64,000 bases of DNA from an uncultured Parabacteroides sp. GTDB lineage: Bacteria; Bacteroidota; Bacteroidia; Bacteroidales; Tannerellaceae. The stretch spans positions 1 to 64,000 of the forward strand of contig CALUZR010000006.1 in the NCBI GenBank assembly GCA_944325335.1, read 5' to 3'. This document shows positions 26,501-35,218 of the stretch, in pieces (the first letter of the stretch is position 1; each line of letters begins with the position of its first letter). The position numbers and the translations under genes were made by a program. The notes beneath the pieces are model-generated. The model searched no databases. It was not told the DNA's origin and worked only from the letters and a program-made list of their open reading frames with translations.

Positions 26501-26798
26501 ACTTGATCTCCTGCGTTTTGTATCCTACGTAAGATACTTGCAAGATCTGTCCTGCCTTTACTCCGCTCAGCGTGAACTTACCGTCCAGGTCGGTGATGAT
26601 TCCGTTTGTCGTCCCTTTGACAATCACAGAAGCTCCCGTAACCGGCCCTAAGGCATCTTCTACTACTCCTGTCACCTCGCCGCTTTGCTGCGTAATCTCT
26701 GTAGCTCTCGGCTCTATGGCATCTGCGTTAGCAAATGAAGGAAGCATGGCCGCTCCCGCAACAAGAGCCAATCCGATCGGTTTAAATCTTCTTGACAT
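23505..26798 (-). CDS. SusC/RagA-like TonB-dependent transporter
   Basis: A 1097-residue outer-membrane transporter. A signal peptide (MSRRFKPIGLALVAGAAMLP) precedes a carboxypeptidase-regulatory-like domain (VTGVVEDALGPVTGASVIVK), a TonB-box region (ALDELVVTALGMKRSEKSLG), the plug (SPNPINGLQGKVAGVQIN, then VLKGAAATALYGSRAANGVI) and a 22-strand barrel ending in phenylalanine (VGFSVNVSF). The start at 26798 is preferred to 26861 because it leaves a normal signal peptide. It imports the ligand captured by the downstream SusD. No ECF sigma or anti-sigma pair is adjacent. Confidence 0.92.
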   Translation of the reverse strand: MSRRFKPIGLALVAGAAMLPSFANADAIEPRATEITQQSGEVTGVVEDALGPVTGASVIVKGTTNGIITDLDGKFTLSGVKAGQILQVSYVGYKTQEIKYTGQGVIKVKLVEDSQALDELVVTALGMKRSEKSLGYAMTELSGEDIAKVNSPNPINGLQGKVAGVQINMGNSGPQSSQRIIIRGNTSLDGNNQPIFVIDGIIIDNEVTKTGQGQDWGNDLKNLNADDFESMSVLKGAAATALYGSRAANGVILITTKKGRKGEGLGISVSHTQTWEKIYAYPDMQNEYGTGSSPVWALNSDGTENRYTSAGRSFGPRFDGKTFYVDGQEMIYSAKEDNLKNLYQTGHYMNTNVALQGGGEKSAFRFSYSNLNSEGLTFNNEFKRNSFSLNASHDISERLKADGGFSYIESSTQNPTIQGGDGSPIYDFMYSVARDYDTNYWLQDRRYISPAGDGYNSQDPYGYSKTLYDYLENKYTQDEMSMRAYLNLDFKLLDWLSLKVKGDIYKLYTTNESKIMATGASNYDGAAYKIHENKKDQYKITGMLTAQHSFGDFNISGSVAVEQWDTREGYHNSESQNGLTVPGLFDMTNSVQKATTDVRYDTNKKRINSVYAFVNMDYQGVYFLDVTGRNDWSSALIYDNGTGQTSYFYPSVGGSWLFVDDLRDVMPDFMSFGKLRASYAVVGRDCNPYVTTGTGYYMFDNTFDNYFDGSTYPYYKFDKDELPNLNLKPEKQHAIELGLDMRFINNRIGFDFAWYKTNTKNQILSLPVAAESGVSSRWINAGNIQNQGIELLVTATPIQTKDWHWDLSFNLTRNRNKIIELADGVEMYKLKGGGVDTQAYATVGGSYGDIYTSYGYKRNEKGEKLLNADGSYIRSNESVKIGSLQPKFLWGATTSVSWKGITFNAVIDARFGGDIFSGSYYYGMNSGNIASSLAGRDTQYGGLDRTLTDGTGRVVHDGIIPEGVFQDGSVIGGQDVSGMSYQQAYEQGLVEPLSAYKYYDNVYGWSGGIREEGIHECSWIALRELSLYWQVPKKWTQKAFIQNLNVGLIIRNVGYLYNSLPDNIHPEGLNTTYSSEYLESGGAVFSRNVGFSVNVSF

Positions 26799-26864
26799 AC
26801 TTCTAATAATACTGTTTTTAAATGGTATAAAAAAATGTTTCTCCCTGTTCGTTGAATTCACTCC

Positions 26865-26889
26865 GACGTAGTCTTGGTAGGACTACGTC
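26865..26889 (-). other. Perfect hairpin in the susC leader
   Basis: GACGTAGTC and GACTACGTC, nine paired bases around a seven-base loop, between the -7 box and the start codon. There is no T-run, so it is not a terminator. It may stabilise the message or be an RNA- or protein-binding site. Confidence 0.55.
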
Positions 26890-26911
26890 AGCATTTATCC
26901 GTAGAACAATG

Positions 26912-26919
26912 CAAAGGTA
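26912..26919 (-). promoter_or_regulatory. -7 promoter box for susC-susD
   Basis: TACCTTTG on the minus strand. The implied leader is about 107 bases long and contains the hairpin at 26865-26889. No clear -33 box is visible, so an activator may be needed. Confidence 0.5.
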
Positions 26920-27079
26920 TGGATTTTTTTATAAAGAGAAACTTTTTCGGATATAAATTTTAAACTAAGTATAAATTAAGAAATCCAGCCGCCCGTTTCC
27001 CTTGCTCTTTGTCAATCTTTCTGGAGAAAAAGTACAAGTCCTACTAAAACTTTCCCCACTTTTTAAGGTAGAATAAATT

Positions 27080-27114
27080 AAAAAAAGGAGAACTCCCCGC
27101 GGAGCCCTCCTTTT
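27080..27114 (-). terminator. Intrinsic terminator of the peptidase gene
   Basis: On the minus strand AAGGAGGGCTCC pairs with GGGAGTTCTCCTT and is followed by a run of Ts. It lies 30 bases past the stop. Confidence 0.75.
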
Positions 27115-27143
27115 CTATACCTATATTATATAGGAAACGCCGG

Positions 27144-29579
27144 TCATCGCTTCGGGATGTCGACACTCTCCTCCTGCTTACCGAGCAAATGCTTCGAGAA
27201 GTAATCCACCATGCGCCAATAGAAGTATTCGTCCATGTCGCCGAATCCGTGCCGTTGCTGCGGCAGGATGAGCATGTCGAACCGTTTGTTCGCGCGGATG
27301 AGGGCGTCCACAACCCGCAGCGTATTCCCCGGGTGGACGTTGTTGTCGATATCGCCATGGACGAGCATCAGATGCCCTTTGAGCTGCCGGGCGATCTCTT
27401 CGTTCGTCTTGATACTATACAGGAAAGTCGTGTCGCCTTCCGCAGTGACCTGTTCCTTCACCCCGTGGTGCGTTTCGCTCCACCAGCGGTTGTAAATCCG
27501 GTTGTCATGATTTCCGGCACAAGAGACTGCGGTCTTGAAGAAGTCGGGATACTGGAGGATCGCCGCCGTCGACATGAACCCTCCGCCGGAGTGTCCGTGG
27601 ATACCCACCCGGTTGATATCGATGAACTTGTAGCGGTTTGCTAATTGCTCAATGGCTGCCTTCTGATCGGCCAATCCATAGTCCCGTAAGTTCCCGTATC
27701 CGTAGTTATGATACCACTTCGAGCGACTCGGATGGCCTCCGCGGTTCCCTACAGTCACGACGATGAACCCTGCCTGTGCCAACCGGTCGGTCCGTACGCT
27801 CATGCGGGTGAAGGGATACACAGTAGCCTCTACCTGCGGCCCCGGATAGACGTAGTCGATTACGGGGTAAACTTTCGTCGAGTCGAAATCAAACGGTTTA
27901 TACATCACGCCGAAGAGGTCGGTTACTCCATCCGCCGCCTTGACTTGAAACGGTTCAGGGAATTGGTAGCCGGTGGCGAAGAGTTGGGAGAAATCGCTCT
28001 CCTCGAGCGTCATGACTGTCCGTCCCGTCGCGTCGAGCAGGTCGGTCCGCGGGACCGTATTGACGCGCGAGTAGTTGTTTACGATGAAGCGCGCCTCGTC
28101 GTCGATAGCGGGCGAATGGAAGAAATTGCCGGAGGTGACGAGCTGTACGCTCCCGCCGTCGAGCCCGACCTTATACAGATGCTCGTAATAAGGGTTCTCC
28201 CCTTTTTCGCGTCCGTTTGCGGTAAAATAGACCACTCGTCGCGCCTCGTCCACCTTCAGGATCTGCTCCACATGCCAAGGCCCTTCCGTCAGTTGCCGCT
28301 TCAGGTTCCCCTCGCCGTTATATAAGTAAAGATGCGCCCATCCGTCTCGTTCGCTCCAGTGGATCATCTCTTTACCGCCATTCACTAAGGCTAAGGGCCG
28401 CACCTCCTGGTAGGTATTCATCCGTTCCTTGATCAGGGGGCGGATGCTGTCTTCTCCTATCGTGTAGGAGCAGATGTCGATACGGTGCAGGTCTCGGCTT
28501 GAGCGGGTGACGAAGAACCGCTCCTCATCTCCCAGCCAGATGTTCGGTACCTCATGGGCGTCCCGCTGCTTTTGCATCCGCGGCGTCCTCCCTATAAAAA
28601 TAGTCTGGTTTTTAAAGGCTTCCGTCTGGATTTCCTTATAGGTATTATTGCTCATATTGAAGAGGTAAAGGTGCTCGACAGGAGCCTCCATCTCGCCCGG
28701 CATTTGGTATTTGTAGGTTTCTAAGGTCGGGCGGGGCGACGCCATGCTATTGATCACCCAAAGCTCCTTGACGCGCCGGTCGTCGCTTGTGGTGACGGCA
28801 AAATATTTCGAGTCGGGAGACCAGACAAGCCCCCAGACCGGCCGCCGCTTTCCATTGCAGAGCGTGTCGGTGTTCAGCAGACTATAGGGCTGCCCGAACC
28901 CGAAGTCCTTCTGCCCGAATGTAGTCAGCTGTGTCTCGACCACCGTACTGTCCTTTTCATCCTTCTTTAGCTTCTCGTAGTCTGCATAGGACATGCGGTA
29001 GAGGTTCATATCTTTCGCATAGACCACCGTCTGCTTGTCTGGCGAGATACTTGCCCAGTCGGGATATGTGTCGTCCTTTTTCTTCTCTTCGAGCCACGTC
29101 AGCTTCCGGGTGGGATAATCGTAGGAGAAATAGTAGACTTGCTTTTTCGTCCCGTCTTTGTTCAGGACGGAGTCTTTGGGCGCTACCTGCGAGGAGGTGA
29201 TTTGAAAGGTGAAAGTCCGCCCGTCCGCCTCAGATTCCAGCCGCTCGATCGGGAGCTGCTGGGCGGTAAATGGGTCTTTCATAATCTCCGTCACCTCAGC
29301 CGCCAGCCGGTCCAAATTAAATAGCTCGGTCTTCGAACGGGTCGCGGGGTCCACGACGTACCATTTCCTCCCCTCGCTCGTCTTGTACTCGTACCAGAAC
29401 TTTCTGCCCGTCTGGAACCAGTGCGCGTCAACTGTCGTCGAGAACAACAGGTTCGTCAGTTTCTCTTTTGTGAACTTCTCCGCCTGCACATACCTAGGCA
29501 GCCGTTCCGACGTCTGGGCCGCCGCGCCCCCTCCTGCTAAGAAGGCGCAGCAGACATAAAGTAGGATTTTTTTCTTCAT
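27144..29579 (-). CDS. Dipeptidyl-peptidase IV-type S9 serine peptidase
   Basis: An 811-residue exported peptidase. The signal peptide MKKKILLYVCCAFLAGGGAA is followed by a beta-propeller region and a C-terminal alpha/beta-hydrolase domain. The catalytic residues are all present: Ser664 in GIHGHSGGGFMS, Asp745 in VHGDIDNNVHPGNT and His777 in PQQRHGFGDMD, the S9B arrangement. It would remove dipeptides from peptide N-termini in the periplasm or on the surface. It lies just upstream of susC on the same strand but has its own promoter (29616-29623) and terminator. The start at 29579 leaves a normal signal peptide. Confidence 0.9.
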   Translation of the reverse strand: MKKKILLYVCCAFLAGGGAAAQTSERLPRYVQAEKFTKEKLTNLLFSTTVDAHWFQTGRKFWYEYKTSEGRKWYVVDPATRSKTELFNLDRLAAEVTEIMKDPFTAQQLPIERLESEADGRTFTFQITSSQVAPKDSVLNKDGTKKQVYYFSYDYPTRKLTWLEEKKKDDTYPDWASISPDKQTVVYAKDMNLYRMSYADYEKLKKDEKDSTVVETQLTTFGQKDFGFGQPYSLLNTDTLCNGKRRPVWGLVWSPDSKYFAVTTSDDRRVKELWVINSMASPRPTLETYKYQMPGEMEAPVEHLYLFNMSNNTYKEIQTEAFKNQTIFIGRTPRMQKQRDAHEVPNIWLGDEERFFVTRSSRDLHRIDICSYTIGEDSIRPLIKERMNTYQEVRPLALVNGGKEMIHWSERDGWAHLYLYNGEGNLKRQLTEGPWHVEQILKVDEARRVVYFTANGREKGENPYYEHLYKVGLDGGSVQLVTSGNFFHSPAIDDEARFIVNNYSRVNTVPRTDLLDATGRTVMTLEESDFSQLFATGYQFPEPFQVKAADGVTDLFGVMYKPFDFDSTKVYPVIDYVYPGPQVEATVYPFTRMSVRTDRLAQAGFIVVTVGNRGGHPSRSKWYHNYGYGNLRDYGLADQKAAIEQLANRYKFIDINRVGIHGHSGGGFMSTAAILQYPDFFKTAVSCAGNHDNRIYNRWWSETHHGVKEQVTAEGDTTFLYSIKTNEEIARQLKGHLMLVHGDIDNNVHPGNTLRVVDALIRANKRFDMLILPQQRHGFGDMDEYFYWRMVDYFSKHLLGKQEESVDIPKR

Positions 29580-29615
29580 CGTTATAAATAAATTATGGTT
29601 ACTATATTTTAGGGG

Positions 29616-29623
29616 CAAAGATA
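29616..29623 (-). promoter_or_regulatory. -7 promoter box for the peptidase gene
   Basis: TATCTTTG on the minus strand, 37 bases upstream of the ATG at 29579. Confidence 0.5.
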
Positions 29624-29708
29624 CAGCTTTTTTCCGAATCTTATACCTTATATATATAGGAATCCTTCAAGAAGGAAAGACGGTTTTAACAGTAGGGAGC
29701 CGATGGCC

Positions 29709-29855
29709 TTCTCTGGTCGGGGAAAAGTACTCCTCCGGTCGAGTCCGCGGACTCCTCCGGTCGAAGCAAATGTTTCCTCCAGTCGAGTCCTTTTGTCCGT
29801 CCTTAGGGGCCGTTTCTTTTCTTAGGGAAAATGGATGGATTCCTCCAGTCGGGCT
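29709..29855. repeat. 22-bp-phased TCCTCCGGTCGA array
   Basis: Copies of TCCTCCGGTCGA or close variants begin at 29709, 29731, 29753, 29775 and 29841. The first four are exactly 22 bases apart, and the last is three further periods away (66). The intervening slots at 29797 and 29819 hold decayed versions with CTTAGGG. A perfect palindrome GAGTCCGCGGACTC spans the second/third unit border. The array sits upstream of the second HU-like gene. Nothing else is seen in 29624-29898. Confidence 0.75.
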
Positions 29856-29898
29856 TAACATATTAAACATTATTTAACCATAAAAACTTCCTGAAAAA

Positions 29899-29930
29899 TT
29901 TGGAGGAATGAAAAGAAGCCCTTATCTTTG
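29899..29930 (+). promoter_or_regulatory. Consensus promoter for the HU/DUF4469 gene
   Basis: TTTG at 29899-29902, a 20-base spacer and TATCTTTG at 29923-29930, an exact match to the Bacteroidota promoter model, about 43 bases ahead of the ATG. Confidence 0.75.
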
Positions 29931-29973
29931 CCACCGTAATAGTAATTTTAACCAACAAATAAAACTAAAGACT

Positions 29974-30714
29974 ATGTCTGTACTAATTAAACCGATTCAG
30001 CGGGCGAACCCGGCTGACTTAGACGCACCGAAGAAGTGGTACGTTACGCAAGTGACCATTTCCCAAGTAGATGAAAACCAGATATCCGACGAGATGGCCG
30101 AAGGGACTACCCTGGATTCGTCGGAGGCCATGATGGCTTTAAGGCAATTCCGGAAAGTGTTGCTCAAGCACTTGCTTGCGGGCGAGAGTGTGAAGATGGG
30201 CAATTGGGGCAGTTTCAGCATCACGTTGACCAGTTCGGGAGTTGATACGAAAGACAAAGTCACGACCAATCTGATCCGCAATGTGAACCTGAACTTCCAG
30301 GCGGATAAAGCTTTTAAAGATGAACTTCAGAAGGCAAACTTCGTTTGGGTGAACAAGTTGGCTGGGGAAGTAAATGATGTCATGCCTGCGATCATAAGTG
30401 GGCGGGATGGTTCGACCGGTACGGAAAACAGCACCGGGACCCGGGGAAGCGAATACATCCTCAAGGGGACGAACATCCAGCTACTCGATAAGGACGAGGA
30501 GCACAAAGCGGCAATCCGCCTCATCAACTCCCTGGACGTCCCGACGGAACCTGAGGTGATATCGACCAACACGCCCGATTTGATCATCTTTACGATCCCT
30601 ATCGACTTGTCGGAAGGTCCGTATACGCTCGAGATCGAGACCTATTACACCCCTAATGGGATGCTGGACGAGCCGCTGGTAATTACCGCTCCTTTTACTT
30701 TGAATCTCATATAA
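29974..30714 (+). CDS. HU-like DNA-binding protein with DUF4469-type C-terminal domain
   Basis: A 246-residue protein. Residues 1-128 are an HU-related DNA-binding domain (MSVLIKPIQRANPADLDAPK, MGNWGSFSITLTSSGVD), paralogous to the protein at 12723-13112. After a glycine/serine/threonine-rich linker (about 135-155) follows a beta-rich domain (GSEYILKGTNIQLLDKDEEH to ITAPFTLNLI) typical of DUF4469. The role of the extra domain is unknown; it may be an Ig-like interaction module. A strong consensus promoter suggests high expression. The ATG at 29974 is chosen because the open frame before it overlaps the promoter. Confidence 0.8.
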   Translation: MSVLIKPIQRANPADLDAPKKWYVTQVTISQVDENQISDEMAEGTTLDSSEAMMALRQFRKVLLKHLLAGESVKMGNWGSFSITLTSSGVDTKDKVTTNLIRNVNLNFQADKAFKDELQKANFVWVNKLAGEVNDVMPAIISGRDGSTGTENSTGTRGSEYILKGTNIQLLDKDEEHKAAIRLINSLDVPTEPEVISTNTPDLIIFTIPIDLSEGPYTLEIETYYTPNGMLDEPLVITAPFTLNLI

Positions 30715-30736
30715 ATTAGAAGAGTTGTTTCCTTTT

Positions 30737-30774
30737 AAGGCTGCGCTGGACTATGGTCCGGGGTGGCCTTTTTT
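30737..30774 (+). terminator. Intrinsic terminator of the HU/DUF4469 gene
   Basis: AAGGCTGCGCTGGAC pairs imperfectly with GTCCGGGGTGGCCTT, followed by Ts. Confidence 0.65.
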
Positions 30775-30806
30775 CGTGTCGAGACTACTCCTCCCTCCTG
30801 AAAAGG

Positions 30807-30869
30807 CAAAAGAAAACCGGGCTATCCGGCGGCGAAGCTCACGCTCAGCCCACTGGAAACGCCCGGTTT
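30807..30869 (-). terminator. Probable terminator of the xyl operon
   Basis: On the minus strand AAACCGGGC and GCCCGGTTT close a loop of about 38 bases and are followed by TTCTTTT. It lies 25 bases past the xylE stop. The long loop lowers certainty. Confidence 0.55.
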
Positions 30870-30893
30870 AAGCAAAGGTATAATACGTTACAA

Positions 30894-32345
30894 TTATTTC
30901 TTACTTCTCCATAAAGCTGTCATCTCCTCGAGAGTACGCCCCTTGGTCTCCGGGACGAACCGCCAGACGAATCCGGCCGCCGCCAGGCAGACTACCCCAT
31001 AAAGCCCGTAAGCGAACATGGGGCTGAAGTCGTAGAGTGCGGGGAAAGTCGACGACACGACGTAATTAAACACCCACTGGAACGCGACGGCGATGGCGAC
31101 CGCTTGACTACGAATCGTATTAGGGAATATCTCGGAGATAAGAACCCAACAGATCGGACCCCACGACATCATGAAGAAGGCCGCGTAGACGATTATGGAC
31201 AAGACCGGGACCAGCCCCTTAACGCCCCAATGATCGCACAGGGCGACCAAAAACGCCCCTACGGCCATGCCCAGCGACCCGACGATAAGAAGCGGCCGAC
31301 GCCCGAAGCGATCCACAGTGAAGATTGCTATCAAAGTGAATGCCAAGTTCACAACTCCCATTACGACCGTCTGCATCATCCCGCCGCCTTCTGCGCCCGC
31401 GTTCTCGAAGATCCGGGGAGCGTAATACAGGACCGCATTGATGCCGATGGCCTGCTGGAACACAGAAAGCAAAATGCCGATCAGGATGACGGCGACGCCA
31501 TAAGCGAAGAGCGGCTCGCGCTTCTCGGTAGCGGTCGACTGGATCTCGCTAAGGATCGCCTTGGCCCGTGCGCTTCCGTTGATGCGCTCCAGGATATGAA
31601 GCGCTTGACTGTGCTGGCCGGACATGACGAGGTACCGCGGAGTCTTCGGGACGGCGAACAGGAGGAGCCCGAAGAGCGCTGCGGGCACGGCGCCGGAGAG
31701 GAACATATAACGCCAGCCCTCCGTCACGGTCCACATGTCGGAAGCTGGGCTCAAGGAATAGAGCCCCGTCGCAGCGTCCTTCAAGACGATCGGGTTCTGG
31801 TGGTCGCCCAATATGGAGTAATTCACGAAGTAGACCACAAGCATCCCGAAGATGATCGCGAACTGGTTGCAGGAGACAAGCGTACCGCGGATTTCAGAGG
31901 GCGCGATCTCGGCAATGTAGATTGGGCAAACGGCCGAGGCCAGCCCCACACCGATCCCCCCGATGATGCGGTAGAAGTTGAACATAAGTAGTAATTCCCA
32001 GCAAGCCTCCCCATGATCGAGCACCAGGAACTCCGGGAAAGAGGCGCCCAGCGCTGAGATGAAGAACAACACCGCCGCCAGACGGAGCGAGTTCCTCCTC
32101 CCTAAACGCGAGGCGAAGTAACCAGACACGGCACCGCCCACGACGCAACCGATCAAAGCGCTCGCCGAGGTGATGCCATGCCATACTTTATTATAATGGA
32201 AATCGGTCGCCGTGAGGAAGAATCCCTCTAAACCCTTTTCGGCGCCGGAGATTACCGCAGTATCATATCCAAACAACAGGCCGCCGATGATGGCGACTAA
32301 GGTAATGGAATAGAGATACAGCTTACTGCCCTCTTGCTTCCTCAT
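30894..32345 (-). CDS. xylE: D-xylose:H+ symporter (MFS sugar porter)
   Basis: A 483-residue, twelve-span sugar-porter-family transporter. GGLLFGYDTAVISGAEKGLE, the loop motif ASRLGRRN, the duplicate VDRFGRRPLLI and the C-terminal VPETKGRTLEEM are the family signatures; QQAIGINAVLYYAPRIF is a sugar-binding segment also found in E. coli XylE. It starts three bases after the xylA stop, so the two are cotranscribed and the substrate is very probably xylose. Confidence 0.92.
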   Translation of the reverse strand: MRKQEGSKLYLYSITLVAIIGGLLFGYDTAVISGAEKGLEGFFLTATDFHYNKVWHGITSASALIGCVVGGAVSGYFASRLGRRNSLRLAAVLFFISALGASFPEFLVLDHGEACWELLLMFNFYRIIGGIGVGLASAVCPIYIAEIAPSEIRGTLVSCNQFAIIFGMLVVYFVNYSILGDHQNPIVLKDAATGLYSLSPASDMWTVTEGWRYMFLSGAVPAALFGLLLFAVPKTPRYLVMSGQHSQALHILERINGSARAKAILSEIQSTATEKREPLFAYGVAVILIGILLSVFQQAIGINAVLYYAPRIFENAGAEGGGMMQTVVMGVVNLAFTLIAIFTVDRFGRRPLLIVGSLGMAVGAFLVALCDHWGVKGLVPVLSIIVYAAFFMMSWGPICWVLISEIFPNTIRSQAVAIAVAFQWVFNYVVSSTFPALYDFSPMFAYGLYGVVCLAAAGFVWRFVPETKGRTLEEMTALWRSKK

Positions 32346-32348
32346 GAC

Positions 32349-33665
32349 TTAGCAATACATGTTTACGATTGCTTCATACAATTCCTGCTTACCGCTGATT
32401 TGCTTCGGCTCGCCGTGTGCTTTGGCGTAAGCGACAAGGTCCTCGAGCGAGAGCTTACCCTCCTCGAACTCCTTCCCTTTGCCCGAATCGAAGGAAGCGT
32501 AGCGGTCGGCCAACATCTGGCGATAGGGCGACTCCTCCAACAGGCGGGCGGCGCTCTCTAATGCGCGAGCCATGACGTCCATCCCCGCAATGTGCGCGAT
32601 GAAGATATCGTCCAAGTCGGTAGAGTTTCGGCGAGTCTTCGCATCGAAGTTCATGCCGCCGTTGCCGAGCCCTCCGTTCCGGATGATGTGGATCATCGCT
32701 TGGACCAGCTCGAAATTATCGATGGGGAATTGGTCCGTATCCCATCCGTTCTGATAGTCCCCGCGGTTGGCGTCGATGGAACCTAACATTCCGTTGTCGA
32801 CGGCGACCGCAACTTCATGTTCGAACGTATGGCCGGCCAAAGTGGCGTGATTGACTTCGATATTGACTTTGAAGTCATCTGCCAAACCATGCGCCCGGAG
32901 GAAGCCAATGACAGTTTCGGTATCGACGTCGTACTGGTGCTTAGTTGGCTCCATGGGCTTCGGTTCGACGAGGAACGTTCCTGCGAAACCTTTCGCCCGG
33001 GCATAGTCACGCGCCAAGGTGAGCATCTGGGCGAGGTGTTCCTTTTCTCGTTTCTGGTCCGTGTTGAGAAGCGACATGTAGCCTTCGCGTCCGCCCCAGA
33101 AGACATAGTTTGTTCCGCCCAACTCGATGGTCGCGTCGATAGCGTTCTTTATCTGGACGGCGGCGCGTGCGACGACATCAAAGTTCGGATTCGTGGCCGC
33201 TCCGTTCATGTACCGTTCATGTCCGAAGACGTTTGCAGTGCCCCATAGTAATTTGATGCCTGTCTCCTGCTGTTTCTGCTTGGCGTAGGATACTAATTCT
33301 TTCAGGTTCGCTTCGTAAGCTTCGATTGAATCCGCCTCGTCGCATAAATCGACGTCATGGAAGCAATAGTACTCGATTCCCATCTTCTGCATGAACTCGA
33401 AACCGGCATCCATCTTTTCCTTTGCCGCTTGGACGGGATCTGGATTTACCTTCCAAGGGAAATGCTTCGTTCCACCGCCAAACTGGTCGCTCCCTTCGGC
33501 GCACAAAGTGTGCCACCATGCCATCGAGAACTTAAGCCAATCTTTCATTTTCTTCCCCATGATAACCTTTTCGGCGTCATAGTAGCGGAACGCCATAGGG
33601 TTCTTACTTTCCTTTCCCTCGAACGGGATCTTTCCGATGCCCGGAAAATACTCTTTCTGTGCCAT
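32349..33665 (-). CDS. xylA: Xylose isomerase
   Basis: A 438-residue class II xylose isomerase converting D-xylose to D-xylulose. [15 protein letters not shown] carries a catalytic histidine and aspartate; [18 protein letters not shown] and [20 protein letters not shown] carry metal-binding acids and histidine; [20 protein letters not shown] is a conserved metal-site segment. The length is typical of the class. It lies between xylB (47 bases upstream) and xylE. Confidence 0.96.
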   Translation of the reverse strand: MAQKEYFPGIGKIPFEGKESKNPMAFRYYDAEKVIMGKKMKDWLKFSMAWWHTLCAEGSDQFGGGTKHFPWKVNPDPVQAAKEKMDAGFEFMQKMGIEYYCFHDVDLCDEADSIEAYEANLKELVSYAKQKQQETGIKLLWGTANVFGHERYMNGAATNPNFDVVARAAVQIKNAIDATIELGGTNYVFWGGREGYMSLLNTDQKREKEHLAQMLTLARDYARAKGFAGTFLVEPKPMEPTKHQYDVDTETVIGFLRAHGLADDFKVNIEVNHATLAGHTFEHEVAVAVDNGMLGSIDANRGDYQNGWDTDQFPIDNFELVQAMIHIIRNGGLGNGGMNFDAKTRRNSTDLDDIFIAHIAGMDVMARALESAARLLEESPYRQMLADRYASFDSGKGKEFEEGKLSLEDLVAYAKAHGEPKQISGKQELYEAIVNMYC

Positions 33666-33712
33666 GATACTATTCGTTATTTAGATTTATAATGTATGTG
33701 ATTGATTTTTCT

Positions 33713-35194
33713 TTAGATCTGCGGGAGGAAACTCTTCCATCGTTCGTAGGCTTCCTCGTAAGCGGGTTGTTGCTTCGTGTCCGGCTCTATCTCGGCTAAT
33801 CGTTCCAGACCGGCGAAGGCTTCGTCTGCATTGTGGTAAACGCCTGCGCCAATACCACTACCTCGGGCCGCACCGGTCGCGCCATCGGTATCGTAAAGTT
33901 CAATAGTCGCACCCGTGACGCCTGCCAATGTCTCCCGAAAGACCGGACTGAGGAACATATTCGCATGGCCGGCATGAATCTTACGCACCGGGATGCCCAT
34001 CGTTTCCATCACCTCGATTCCATATTTAAAAGAAAAGACGATTCCCTCTTGGGCAGCCCGGATCAAATGGCGGCGGTCGTGGAGGTTAAAGTCGACGTTA
34101 TGGAACGAACACCCAAGGCTCCGGTTCTCCAACAGGCGCTCTGCCCCGTTACCAAAGGGCAAGATGCTGATGCCACCGCTACCAATGGGAACCTGCGACG
34201 CCAGCTCGTTCATCGCATCATACGAAAGCCCATCCGCCCCGACCGCACGACGCAGCCAAGAATTCAAGATGCCTGTCCCATTGATACATAAAAGAACACC
34301 CAGACGAGGATGTGCAGCCGTATGATTCACATGGGCAAAGGTATTGACGCGCGACTTAGGATCGTAGCTGATCGTCCCGTTCACACCATAGACTACACCC
34401 GAAGTCCCTGCCGTCGAAGCAATTTCTCCCGGCTCGAGGACATGGAGCGAAAGGGCGTTGTTCGGCTGGTCGCCCGCCCGATAGGTAATGGGTGTACCCG
34501 CTTTCAGTCCTAATTCGATCGCAGCCGCCCGGCTTACCTCGCCTTGTACGGAGAAGGTCGGACGAATCTCTCCTAACATCGAAGCATCCAACCCATAATA
34601 ATTCAGCAACGCTTCCGACGGGCGATTCTCCTTAAAGTCCCAGAAGATACCTTCCGAGAGCCCCGATACCGTCGTGCACACCTCCCCGCTCAACCGCATT
34701 GCAATGTAATCACCCGGCAGCATGACCTTATAGATGCGGTCGAACACCTCCGGTTCGTGTTGCTTTACCCAAGCCAATTTCGACGCCGTAAAGTTTCCCG
34801 GCGAGTTCAACAAATGCGATAAGCAATACGCCTGCCCTAACGCTTCGAACGCCTCTTCGCCTATACTTACGGCACGCGAATCGCACCAGATAATCGACGG
34901 ACGAAGCACCTCGAGCCGCTTATCCACGCAAACCAGCCCGTGCATCTGGTACGAAATGCCAATCGCTTTGATATCATCGCCCGAAACAAGTGCCGATTCC
35001 ATGACGCTTTGGGTTGCTAACTTGAGGAATGTCCACCACGACTCGGGCCGTTGTTCCGCCCAGCCAGGCTGCAATGCTATGATTTCCGCTTCCGATTTGG
35101 GATAAAAGGCCGAGGCTACGCATTTTCCGCTCTCGACTTCTACTAAACTCGCCTTGACCGACGAGCTTCCTATATCATATCCTAACAAATACAT
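33713..35194 (-). CDS. xylB: Xylulokinase
   Basis: A 493-residue FGGY-family kinase that phosphorylates D-xylulose to enter the pentose phosphate pathway. LLGYDIGSSSVKASLVEVES is the N-terminal phosphate-binding motif, SYQMHGLVCVD an FGGY substrate segment, and STAGTSGVVYGVNG the second nucleotide motif. The start at 35194 matches the family; nine extra upstream residues are possible but fall near the promoter. It is the first gene of xylB-xylA-xylE. No regulator gene (XylR) lies beside it. Confidence 0.93.
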   Translation of the reverse strand: MYLLGYDIGSSSVKASLVEVESGKCVASAFYPKSEAEIIALQPGWAEQRPESWWTFLKLATQSVMESALVSGDDIKAIGISYQMHGLVCVDKRLEVLRPSIIWCDSRAVSIGEEAFEALGQAYCLSHLLNSPGNFTASKLAWVKQHEPEVFDRIYKVMLPGDYIAMRLSGEVCTTVSGLSEGIFWDFKENRPSEALLNYYGLDASMLGEIRPTFSVQGEVSRAAAIELGLKAGTPITYRAGDQPNNALSLHVLEPGEIASTAGTSGVVYGVNGTISYDPKSRVNTFAHVNHTAAHPRLGVLLCINGTGILNSWLRRAVGADGLSYDAMNELASQVPIGSGGISILPFGNGAERLLENRSLGCSFHNVDFNLHDRRHLIRAAQEGIVFSFKYGIEVMETMGIPVRKIHAGHANMFLSPVFRETLAGVTGATIELYDTDGATGAARGSGIGAGVYHNADEAFAGLERLAEIEPDTKQQPAYEEAYERWKSFLPQI

Positions 35195-35218
35195 GGTATT
35201 AAACTTTAATATTCCGCA

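Noticed and set aside
31104-31991. A 295-codon plus-strand open frame opposite xylE
   Set aside because: Very rich in Asp, Arg and His, as expected from the reverse of a membrane-protein gene.
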